Positions 10,268 to 19,519 of a stretch of DNA of 64,000 nt are shown here, piece by piece; the stretch's first letter is position 1, and the number at the start of each line of letters is the position of its first letter. The DNA comes from Rutidosis leptorrhynchoides (taxonomy: Eukaryota; Streptophyta; Magnoliopsida; Asterales; Asteraceae), in NCBI RefSeq assembly GCF_046630445.1, contig NC_092340.1, positions 365,098,001-365,162,000 on the forward strand. The letters run 5' to 3'. The position numbers and the translations under genes are program-made. A model generated the notes under the pieces. It did no database searches. It saw only the letters and a list, made by a program, of their open reading frames with translations, and had not been told where the DNA came from.

Positions 10268-11827
10268 TTATTGTATATGCATTATCTTTTGAACTTCTAT
10301 CTCGCATTCTTTTGTGCGAGGATCAAGATACTTTAATTGAGGTTCACACCATGAAACTTCATTTTCTTTATTTTTTATTTCTCCCCCTAATCTAGGAAAC
10401 AATGTTTCATTAAAATGACAATCAGCAAAACGTGCTGTAAAAACATCACCTGTCATAGGTTCAATATACCTTATGATTGAAGATGTTTCATATCCAACAT
10501 ATATTCCGAACCTCCTTTGAGGACCCATTTTTGTACGTTGTGGTGGCGCAATTGGAACATATACTGCACAACCAAATGTTCTAAGGTGGGAAATATTTGG
10601 CTCTTGACCAAAAGCAAGTTGTAGGGGGGAATATTTATGACTTGCACTTGGTCTGATGCGAATCAATGCAGCAGCATGTAAAATTGCATGACCCCATATA
10701 GATACAGGGAGTTTTGTTCTCATTATCAATGGTCTAGCGATTAACTGTAAACGTTTAATCAGTGACTCGGCTAAACCATTTTGTGTATGCACATGAGCAA
10801 CAGAATGTTCAACAACAATTCCTATAGACATGCAATAGTCATTAAATGCTTGAGATGTAAACTCACCAGCATTATCAAGTCTCACCTTTTTAATGATGTA
10901 ATCAGGAAAATGTGCTCTCAATTTAATAATTTCGGCAAGAAATTTTGCAAATGCCACATTACGGCTTGATAACAGACAAACATGAGACCATCTACTAGAT
11001 GCGTCTATTAGGACCATGAAATATCTAAATGGTCCACATGGTGGATGAATTGGTCCACAAATATCACCTTGAATTCTTTCAAGAAATATTGGTGATTCTT
11101 TCTCAACCTTAAGTGGTGAGGGTCTAGTTATCAATTTTCCAAGAGAGCAAGATATACATGGAACCATTGTATCATGAAGGATTTTTCTATCCTTCAGTGG
11201 ATGTCCATGTGTACATTCAATAATTCTTTTCATCATTGTTGATCCTGGATGGCCCAATCTGTTATGCCATAAATTAAATACACCAGGATCAATATACTTT
11301 TCTTTAATCACCATATGTGCTTCTGGTACATTTATATGTGTATAATGTAATCCAGAATTAAGTCTTGGCAGTTTTTCAATCACGTGATTCTTGTTAGTGA
11401 TACTTAAATATTTCTCATTTTCTGCCGTTACTGACTGATAATCATATCCATTAAGGTATATGTCAGAAAAACTCAATAAATTTCTGCTTGACTTAGGAGA
11501 GAATAAGGCATTATTAATTAAAAATGTTGTACCGTTTGGTAATATGAATTTTGCCTTTCCTATCCCTTCTATCAAGTTAGCAGCACCTGATATTGTATGT
11601 ATAGTTCCTTCCGTTGGTTTCAAATCAATGAAATATTTTTCAGATTTAAGTATAGTGTGTGTAGTACTACTATCTGCTATACAGAGATCTCCACTACTTG
11701 ATTGATGTTGTGTTCCAGTAGAATTCATATTAAACTTCATATATAAGAAACAAACAGTAAGTATATAAATGTTACACAAAATGTTTATTACACACAAATA
11801 GATAAAACTGAAACATTTGACATACAT
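10268..11827 (-). pseudogene. Copia protease and integrase
   Basis: From about the Met at 11738-11740 the frame holds an aspartic protease stretch ADSSTTHTIL (the usual motif is DSGAT, so the Gly is changed). Then comes the pre-integrase domain LWHNRLGHPG with a His-His-Cys-Cys zinc-binding set, and the integrase core with Asp in GDICGP, Asp in VRLDNAGEF and Glu in NGLAESLIKR, followed by LRTFGCAVYVP. The first 29 codons are A/T-rich and look like spacer. The frame ends in TAA at 10268-10270, and reverse transcriptase sequence continues in the same frame right after. The stop is therefore a premature one inside the polyprotein. Confidence 0.92.
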
Positions 11828-11945
11828 AGAATTGAAACATCAAACATAGAACTGGAACATTTGATAAAACATATAGAACTGAAACATTTGAGAAAACATA
11901 ATGACAAAGGTTAAATCGTTTTATTTATAAAAGAAACGTATTAAT

Positions 11946-12977
11946 TTAATTCAAGAAATCTTCATATAAATCAGATGGTTGCTCAGTGACTGTTGGATCA
12001 ATAGTATCCACAAAATTTACTTCCTTTTCTTTACCTTTCAGCGAATCCTGATACATCTTAACAAGATGTTTAGATGTTCGGCAAGTATTAGCCCAGTGGC
12101 CCATTCTACCACATCTGTAACAAGATTCTTCAGAATTTTTAGAAGAATTTTCTTCAACATCTTGTTTAGTGGGCTTGTTTTGTGGTTGATATTTATATTT
12201 TCGTGGATTATTATTTCTTTGACCACCACGGCCATGACCACGGCCACGTCCACGCCCATTCCCATTACCATAAGGATGGTTTCTACCATAGTTATGGCTT
12301 TTGGCATGATGATGGCGTTGGTTATTATAACCACGACCTTGCCCGCGTTCTTGTCCCTGTTTATAATTATTTGCAGTATTTGCTTCAGGGATTGCAAGTG
12401 TACCAGTAGGACGAGATTGCTGATTTTTCATTAATAGCTCATCATTTTGCTCTGCAACCAAGAGATATGAATTAAGTTCAGGATATGTGTTGAACTTTAG
12501 CATTCTCAAATTTCTTTGCACTGTGATGTTGGCAGCATTCATTGTGGAGAAAGTTTTCTCCAACATGTCTGCATCACTTATTTCATGTCCACAGAATTTA
12601 AGTTGTGAGACTGTATTATACAGAGCTGAGCTGTATTCATTTACTTTCTTAAAGTCTTGGAACCTTAATGTTCTCCATTGATCCATAGCAGCTGGAAGTA
12701 AAATTTCTCTTTGATTATTGAATCTGCTTTTGAGACTTTCCCATAAAACATGGGGATCTTCTACAGTCACATAATTATTTTGTAAGCATTCATCAATATG
12801 TTGATGAATAAAGCAACATGCCGTTGCTTGTTCTTTTTCAGAACAAGTGTTGTTTTCATTTATGGTTTCAAGAATGCCCATTGATTTAAGATGCATTTTT
12901 ACTTTTATAACCCATGGCATGTAGTTGTTTTCCGTTGATTCTAAAGGAGTAAATTTAAGCTTTTCCAGATTCGACAT
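11946..12977 (-). CDS. Copia gag
   Basis: 343 codons starting MSNLEKLKFTPLES. The N-terminal half is a UBN2/Retrotran_gag_2-type domain (WESLKSRFNNQ, TLRFQDFKKVNEYSSAL). A Gly/Arg/His/Asn-rich stretch follows (about residues 205-270). Then comes a CCHC zinc knuckle CYRCGRMGHWANTC, which binds RNA in the particle. It ends EDFLN before a stop. A spacer of roughly 200 bp with repeated CAAATGTTTCAGTTCTAT-like units separates it from the protease region, so gag and pol may be separate ORFs in this family or the spacer may be decay. Confidence 0.92.
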   Translation of the reverse strand: MSNLEKLKFTPLESTENNYMPWVIKVKMHLKSMGILETINENNTCSEKEQATACCFIHQHIDECLQNNYVTVEDPHVLWESLKSRFNNQREILLPAAMDQWRTLRFQDFKKVNEYSSALYNTVSQLKFCGHEISDADMLEKTFSTMNAANITVQRNLRMLKFNTYPELNSYLLVAEQNDELLMKNQQSRPTGTLAIPEANTANNYKQGQERGQGRGYNNQRHHHAKSHNYGRNHPYGNGNGRGRGRGHGRGGQRNNNPRKYKYQPQNKPTKQDVEENSSKNSEESCYRCGRMGHWANTCRTSKHLVKMYQDSLKGKEKEVNFVDTIDPTVTEQPSDLYEDFLN

Positions 12978-13309
12978 TTTCTATTATCAAAAATTAAAAC
13001 AAACAACATGATAAATTAGAGTCAATTTATATTCATAAGTATATAAACATTAAACATAAATTTAATATAACATAAATGATAAGTAGGCGACAGTGTCGAC
13101 CATATGTAAGCAATCATAAATAAATGTTATATAACATAAATGATAATTAGGTGACAGTTTCGACCATATAAATGTTAGATAATAGAAATATAAATGTTAG
13201 TAACATAAATGATAATTAGGCTACAGTGTCGACCATATATTATTCAGGTGGTATAACCGACCATATATCATTTAGGTGGCAGAGCCAACCATAATTAGTA
13301 TTAAGATTA

Positions 13310-13321
13310 TCGTGCTGATAA
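13310..13321 (-). other. Copia primer-binding site (candidate)
   Basis: Minus-strand TTATCAGCACGA lies two bases inside the 5' LTR. It does not match the 3' end of initiator tRNA-Met (TGGTATCAGAGC) used by the gypsy elements in this window. Some copia elements prime from an internal (half) tRNA, which would fit, but the tRNA is not identified. Confidence 0.5.
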
Positions 13322-13323
13322 CG

Positions 13324-13637
13324 TGTTATAATTCAGTAGGCTTATAACTACCTTTAGTGGTTTGATTTTTGATGTTATAATTCAGTAGGCTTATAACTAC
13401 CTTTAGTGGTTTGATTCTTGATTAAGAATGCTAATAATGAAGTGTAAGAGCAAAGATGATAATGGAGAGAAAGAAAGAAACACTTTGTAAGTGTGAGAAA
13501 ATGGTGCAAGTTTAATGCTTGCATTCATGGCTATTTATAGCAAAAATATCACAAGTTTAGGTAATACAATAATATTACTTTTGTGTATCAATAATTGACT
13601 ATCCATTTATATATATATATATTTATATATTATAACA
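13324..13637 (-). repeat. Copia 5' LTR
   Basis: 314 bp, TGTTATAA...TATAACA on plus, with the same internal 49-bp tandem duplication as the other LTR (13324-13372 and on from 13373). It differs from the left LTR mainly by a longer TA run near its plus-strand end. A minus-strand TATA box CTATAAATAG at 13531-13540 is the likely promoter of the element. Confidence 0.93.
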
Positions 13638-13644
13638 AAACTAA

Positions 13645-13987
13645 GGGTCTATTTGTTGGTCTTAATTGAATGGTTCAACGTTGAAGGTTAAATCATTAGA
13701 ATTTAGCGCGTCTGTTTCCAACATCTGAATGACATATGATGCTAAATGGTTCAACATTCAGTGCTGATCAACCATTCATAGTTGAAACACTCTCTTAACT
13801 ATTAAGCACCCGTAATATCCTCCTCAAATCATATCAAGAACACTTAACAAATAAGTATAATGGAATTTTTATTGGTTTAACACGCTAATAAGTTAATTTT
13901 ACTAAGTTAACATCGTATATTCATTATGATTATGAAAGAACTTATTTTCATTCAGAATCAAATTTATTCAGTTTTATCAAACACAAT
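13645..13987 (+). repeat. Dispersed repeat, copy 2
   Basis: Diverged copy of 4946-5347, starting GGGTCTATTTGTTG and ending CAAACACA. It lies between the copia insertion, which sits only a few bases from its left end, and the SHMT promoter. Shared blocks include CTGAATGACATATGATGCT and GAAACACTCTCTTAAC. Confidence 0.6.
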
Positions 13988-14173
13988 TTAATTCGTTAAA
14001 CAAAAGGTATCCATAAACGTTCACTCAATCACCACTCCCCACTCATTCTTCATCCCTCACCAAATGACCAAACACAAACACAAAAATCTAGAAATCCTCT
14101 AAACTTTAAGGACTGAAATGGTAAATCTACATTCTACAAGGACCAAATCTATAAATCTTCAAACTTCATTTCG

Positions 14174-14284
14174 CCTATTAAAACCCTCTCCCCATTTACA
14201 AAAAACCTCGAACCACTCCAACTAACTTCTCTTCTTTCTCCCTCTAAAACCCTCCCGAATCCACAACCCGGCTCGAACACCATC
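14174..14284 (+). promoter_or_regulatory. SHMT core promoter and 5' leader
   Basis: A TATA-like CTATTAAAA at about 14175-14183 lies roughly 100 bp before the start codon. The leader is CT-rich (CTTCTCTTCTTTCTCCCTC), as is common in highly expressed plant genes. AAAACCCTC occurs at 14180-14188 and 14246-14254, similar to but not a full telo-box. The transcription start is unmapped. Confidence 0.5.
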
Positions 14285-16573
14285 ATGGATCCCGTCGACG
14301 TTTGGGGAAACACGCCGTTGAACGCCGCCGACCCCGAAATCTTCGACTTAATCGAAAAAGAAAAACGCCGTCAATGTCGCGGTATCGAACTCATTGCATC
14401 AGAAAATTTCACATCATTCGCCGTTATCGAAGCCTTAGGTTCCCCGTTAACCAACAAATACTCCGAAGGTATGCCCGGTAACCGTTACTACGGTGGCAAC
14501 GAATTCATCGACCAAATCGAGAACATGTGCCGTGCACGTGCCTTACAAGCTTACCGTTTAGATCCATCGAATTGGGGTGTTAACGTTCAACCTTATTCAG
14601 GGTCACCCGCGAATTTTGCAGCGTACACTGCTTTGCTAAACCCACATGATAGAATAATGGGTTTGGATCTACCTTCGGGTGGGCATTTGACCCATGGGTA
14701 TTATACTTCCGGGGGTAAAAAGATATCGGCAACTTCAATTTATTTTGAAAGTTTGCCGTATAAGGTGAATTCGACAACTGGGTTTATTGATTATGATAAA
14801 ATGGAAGAGAAAGCTTTGGACTTTAGACCTAAATTGATCATTTGTGGTGGAAGTGCTTACCCTAGAGATTGGGATTACAAAAGAATTAGGGAAATTGCTG
14901 ATAAATGTGGTGCTCTTATGCTTTGTGATATGGCTCATATCAGTGGTCTTGTTGCTGCTCAGGTATATATCTATTTATTATATTTGTGAATGCCTTTGTT
15001 TTGTTGTTCACTGTATTCATAAATCTGTATTTGGTTTATAAAGGTTTGTGATTGAGTTTAGATTTGGGGATTTTAGCTAATGGATCTTGGATTGGTATGA
15101 GGTTAAGTCTTGATCTGCATTTGAAGCAGTGTTAATTTGATTTACATTCAGGGTTTTAAAATGACAAATATTTATGGATTAATAGGAGAAATGTATTGAG
15201 TTTGTTAGTTAGTTATTGACCATGATGATTCTTAGGTCTGCATTTGAACTTTATGTTTAGCAGAATTTGTATTTAAAACCCTGTTACATTATTTGCAAGT
15301 TTTAGTACATGTGATTTTAAGAAGTTGTGATTTGGTTCAGCGGTTGGTGGTAGGGAGGTCAGGAGTTCGACCCCGTTGGCTACATATTAACCCACAATTT
15401 CATCTCTGCCATGAAGTTCCACCCATGACGCCTTTCCCACATCGCGTTGGGGGTAAAGGGTAGGGGGTTTTACCGTCAATGCCCGGTATGGGATTGGTGT
15501 GGGTTTCTTCCTGGGCCCGCAGTTGGGGGCGGGTATAACTGTGTAAGAGATGAAAGCGTGGGTGGTTAAGTACCCTGGTTGATCCCAACAACTGTCCAAA
15601 AAAAGTACATGTGATCTTAAGCTTGTATGAGCATGATCTACATTTAGGTGGCTAGATCGATATAGATCTATAAATTAAGGTTTGAAAATTGTTGAATTTA
15701 TATCACAAGTTATTCATCATGATTCCGGATCATTATTAAAATGTCAGATCTTTAATATTTTCACATATTTGTGTTGGTAAATACTACTCCTATATGTATC
15801 TTGGATATTACGGAGTATGTGATAAATAAGCATTTCAATAAGGGGTAATTTTGTAATTTTTTCTTTTGGGTTGAGTTCTGATTTCAGAATGTCAATCCTC
15901 TCATTTTATCGCGACTGGTAATTATAATAATGATTATTATTATCTTTGTGATATATAACAGGAAGCTGCAGATCCATTTGAGTACTGTGATGTGGTGACA
16001 ACCACCACCCACAAGAGTCTAAGGGGACCAAGAGCCGGCATGATCTTTTACCGCAAGGGTCCAAAACCACCAAAGAAGGGTCAACCCGAAGGTGCAGTCT
16101 ACGACTTCGAAGACAAGATTAACTTTGCTGTTTTCCCAGCTCTTCAAGGTGGTCCCCACAACCACCAAATTGGTGCACTTGCTGTTGCATTGAAACAAGC
16201 TATGTCTCCTGGTTTCAAGGCTTATGCTAAACAAGTTAGGGCCAATGCAGTTGCACTTGGTAACTACTTGATGAGCAAAGATTACAAGCTCGTCACTGGT
16301 GGAACCGAAAACCATCTTGTTTTGTGGGATCTTCGTCCTCTTGGCTTGACCGGTAAAGGCTAATGATGGCTAAAACTTTAACCTTTTTTAGAAGTTGTTA
16401 TTGGTTTGTGATTTCTTATGTTTGGTTCTGGTTTTTGCAGGCAACAAGGTTGAGAAGCTTTGTGATCTTGCCAACATTACTGTTAACAAGAACGCTGTGT
16501 TTGGTGACAGCAGTGCTTTGGCTCCAGGCGGTGTTCGTATTGGTATGCATACATTTGTTTAATTCAATTTATT

Positions 16574-16624
<51 letters not shown>

Positions 16625-16910
16625 ATAAAATGTTGTTATTGAATGATTTTGTTGGTGTTTTTTAGGTACACCTGCAATGACATCAAGGGGTTTAGTTGAG
16701 AAGGACTTTGAGCAAATTGGCGAATTTCTTCACCGTGCGATTCAAATCACTTTAAGCATTCAGAAGGAATTTGGAAAATTGTTGAAGGATTTCAACAAGG
16801 GTTTGGTAAACAACAAGGATATTGAACAGCTAAAGGTTGACGTTGAGAAGTTTTCAGGCTCGTTTGATATGCCCGGATTCTCATTGGCCAACATGAAGTA
16901 CAAGGATTAA
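14285..16910 (+). CDS. SHM4: Cytosolic serine hydroxymethyltransferase (SHMT), 4 exons
   Basis: Coding exons are 14285-14962, 15962-16352, 16441-16542 and 16666-16910, all with GT/AG introns and matching phases. They total 1416 bp, 471 aa plus TAA, the length I recall for Arabidopsis SHM4. The PLP enzyme interconverts serine plus tetrahydrofolate with glycine plus 5,10-methylene-tetrahydrofolate. Visible motifs: [17 protein letters not shown] near the N-terminus, [74 protein letters not shown] (Asp215 contacts the pyridine nitrogen), and [14 protein letters not shown] with PLP lysine Lys244. The C-terminus is [13 protein letters not shown]. There is no transit peptide: it begins MDPVDVWGN, so the cytosol is expected. 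No lesion is visible. It is divergent from SAHH at 1-590, which acts in the same methyl cycle. Intron 1 carries a SINE. The isoform name is by resemblance. Confidence 0.97.
15322..15603 (+). mobile_element. tRNA-derived SINE inside SHMT intron 1
   Basis: 282 bp with an A box TGGTTCAGCGG at 15333-15343 and a B box GTTCGACCCC at 15365-15374. The GC-rich body ends in a short A run. It is flanked by AGTACATGTGATTTTAAG (15304-15321) and AGTACATGTGATCTTAAG (15604-15621), an 18-bp target duplication with one mismatch. It lies in sense orientation to SHMT, away from both splice sites, and should be removed with the intron. Confidence 0.9.
16579..16624 (+). repeat. Poly(T) run and (TG)n in SHMT intron 3
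   Basis: About 34 consecutive T followed by TG repeats, some 45 bp before the acceptor TTTTTTAG at 16659-16665. It is probably length-variable between individuals and prone to sequencing slippage. It spans part of a 123-bp intron. Confidence 0.85.
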
Positions 16911-17033
16911 GCGTTTGAAGAAGAATTCGAATGAATGGTTGTGATGTTATAAGTAGAATGTTTTTCTGGTTTTTAATGATTAAAGAAGGAAAGATGGATT
17001 ATATGTTAAAAATGTTTGATTTGGTTGGAAGAC

Positions 17034-17039
17034 AATAAA
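17034..17039 (+). terminator. SHMT poly(A) signal
   Basis: AATAAA lies 124 bp after the stop codon, preceded by T/G-rich sequence. It is the best candidate near-upstream element for SHMT mRNA 3' end formation; the cleavage site is not mapped. Confidence 0.6.
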
Positions 17040-17496
17040 CTATCACATGTCATGAACTTCCGTTTCCACTTCAATATGTAGATTACTGATTTTGTTTAGT
17101 ATATCTTAATCCGAATTTAGCATAACTGGGGTCAAGTTTCTCATTTAAAGCAACCTCATGGTCTTCAAAATTCATATTTCTTTGAGAATATGTTCTAAAT
17201 CATTTTGACTGAGTTTAGTATATTCAAGTTTGGCCTCTCTAAGTTAACTTAAAGCTAAAAAACAGTCTGTGTCTTTTCATCTTTGTTAAGTTATATATCC
17301 GAAAAAATACAAATGTAGTCTATAAATTTATTGTTTATATGTTATTATAGATATATAAAGTTGACATAATAAAGTCTATAAATTTATTGCTTATTGTTTA
17401 ATGCTTATATGACTATGACTTATTTTTTTTAACGGCAATTGCAGTTTTATTACTCTTAAAACACTAGAAGGCAAAAGCAACTGCGTAAGACACTGA
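17040..17496. other. Intergenic, no gene recognised
   Basis: AT-rich sequence between SHMT and the minisatellite. A near-duplicate phrase (AGTCTATAAATTTATTG) occurs twice at about 17317 and 17372; otherwise nothing. Confidence 0.45.
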
Positions 17497-19062
17497 CATC
17501 TCCCATGTAAATGGTGGAGGACATGTCCCGTGTCAGAGGTGGATGACATGCCCTATGTCGAAAGTGGACGAAATTCACCATGTCGGAGGTGGATGACATG
17601 ACACATGTTGATAGAGAAGGACATGCCTTATGTCGGAGGTTGAGGACATGCCACATGTTGGAGGTACAGGATATGCTCCGTGTCGATGGTGGAGGACATG
17701 CCCCATATCGAAGGTAGAAGACATCCCCATGACGAACGTAGAGGATAAGCCCCTTGTGGGAGGTGGACGACATGCTCCATGTCGATGATGAAGTACATGC
17801 CCTATGTCGATGGTTGAGGACATGCCCAATGTCGATGGTTGAGTACATGTCCAATGTAGATGGTGAAGGACATGCCCCATGCCGATGGTGGAGGACATGC
17901 CCCATGTTGGCGGTGGGGATCATGCTCCATGTTGGAGGCGGAGGACATGTCCCAAGTCGGAGGTGGAGGAAATACCCCTTGTCCATGGTGAAGGATATAC
18001 TCCATGTTGGAGGTGGAGGACGTGTCACACGTCGATGGTGGAGGACATGCATCATGTGTGAGGTGGAGAACATTCCCTGTATTGAAGGCAAAGGAAATGT
18101 CCCATGTCAATGGTGGACATGCTCCATATCGATAGTAGAGGACAACCCCGTATCGGAAGTAGAGGGCATGTCACATGTCGATGGTGGAGGACATGCTCCA
18201 TATCGGAGATGGAGGATATACTCCATGTCTGAGGTGGATGACATTCCCCATGCCGATGATAGGGGACATGCCCCATGTAGCTTGTGGAGGACATGCCCCT
18301 TGTCGATGGTGGAGTGCATGCCTCATGTCCGAGGAGATGTACATGCCCGATGTCCAAGGTGGAAGACATGCCCCTTGTCGAAGGTAGAGGACACTCCCCA
18401 TGTCGATGATGGAAAACATGCCCCATGTCGATGGTATGGGATATGCTCAATGTTGGGTTAGAGGGCATGCCTCATGTCTATGATGGAGGACACGCCTCAT
18501 GTCCGAAGAGAAGGACATGCCCTATGTACGAGGTGGAGGACAAGCCATTTGTCGATGGTGGAAGACATGGACCATACCAATTGGAGGACATTTCCCATGT
18601 TGGTGGTGGAGTACATGCCTCGTATCGATGGTGGAGGACATACCCCATGTCGACGGTTGAGGACATGTCCATGGTGGAGGACATGCCTCATGTGGGAAGT
18701 GGAGGACATGCCCCATGTCGGAAGTGGAGGACATGTCCTATGTTGATGGTGGATGAGATGCTCATGTCGAAGTTGGTGGACATGTGCCATGTCGGGGATG
18801 AAGTACATGACCCATTTAAGAGGTGGAGGAGATGACCCATGTCGGAGGTGGATGACATGCCTCTTGTCGATGGTTGTGGACATGCCCCATATCGGAAGTC
18901 GAGGACATGCCCCATGTCGTAGGTGGAGAACATGCCCCATGTCGGACGTGGACGAAATGCACCATGTCAATGGTGGATGATATGCCCCATGTCGATGGTG
19001 GATGACATGCCCCATGTCGATGGTGGAGGACATCCACCATTTTGATGGTAAAAGACATGTAA
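17497..19062. repeat. 25-bp minisatellite, about 60 units
   Basis: Tandem units of the form GGACATGCCCCATGTCGATGGTGGA (25 bp, described by ACATGCCCCATGTCG plus ATGGTGGAGG), with substitutions and occasional 22-24-bp units. The unit lacks stops in several frames and 3 x 25 bp restores the frame. Long open frames therefore appear on both strands with a 25-residue period (GHVLHHRHGACPPPST-like); I do not regard these as proteins. A shorter related array is at 53531-53852. Confidence 0.93.
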
Positions 19063-19514
19063 TGACATGCATACTCCTGCGCCGGGCACTCATGCATGTC
19101 ACGTGCTGGGCACACACTCATTTGGTTCATTCCGCATGCAAATAAGAGTGCATAACGCGACTTTATTTGGTGCGCACGGAAACAATCTTATCTTTATTAA
19201 AAATACGGTATTATCTTAATCTATTCCTATTTATTATCTCATTTAATAAGGAAAGTAGTTAGTACAGAATCAAAGACGTATTGATAATATCTAGGGTTAA
19301 GGTTTCGCCATAAATACAAACCCTAACTTCATTAAACTGGACACATAATCTTAGGATACTCGAGATACGATCACTCTCAAGATACATAAAATATTAGAGT
19401 AACATGTATGTTCTATGAACATAAATCCTAAACAGCTAAGCAGCAACCATTACTACGGTAAAACCAATAACGATGGACACGTTTTAGCCACCCTTCTATA
19501 GATCATCATCTCTG
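19063..19514. other. Intergenic, no gene recognised
   Basis: Begins with a short GC-richer part (GCCGGGCACTCATGCATG). It then has ATAAATACAAACCCTAACTTC at about 19310-19330, which looks like a TATA-plus-leader sequence but precedes no recognisable gene. It ends at the target site of element A. Confidence 0.45.
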
Positions 19515-19519
19515 CAAGG

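Larger units (their letters stand above)
7785..13637 (-). mobile_element. Complete but broken Ty1/copia LTR retrotransposon
   Basis: Two LTRs (7785-8093 and 13324-13637) begin TGTT and end AACA, and the element is flanked by a perfect 5-bp duplication AAACT (7780-7784, 13638-13642). The minus-strand order is 5' LTR, PBS, gag, protease, integrase, reverse transcriptase, RNase H, polypurine tract, 3' LTR. Integrase before reverse transcriptase defines Ty1/copia. The LTRs differ by only a handful of substitutions plus a TA-repeat length change, so the insertion is fairly recent. An in-frame stop and a frameshift break the pol region, and gag is separated from pol by a non-coding spacer, so this copy cannot make an intact polyprotein. 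Confidence 0.95.

Noticed and set aside
11979-12434. 151-codon plus-strand frame across the copia gag
   Set aside because: Antisense shadow of gag with its low-complexity Gly/Arg region.
17497-19062. Possible CRISPR-like array
   Set aside because: Units are contiguous 25-bp tandem repeats without unique spacers, in plant nuclear DNA.
17456-19130. A dozen long frames on both strands with His/Pro/Cys or Met/Asp/Gly-rich repeats
   Set aside because: All follow from the stop-poor 25-bp minisatellite unit. No start context, splice sites or domain supports a gene.
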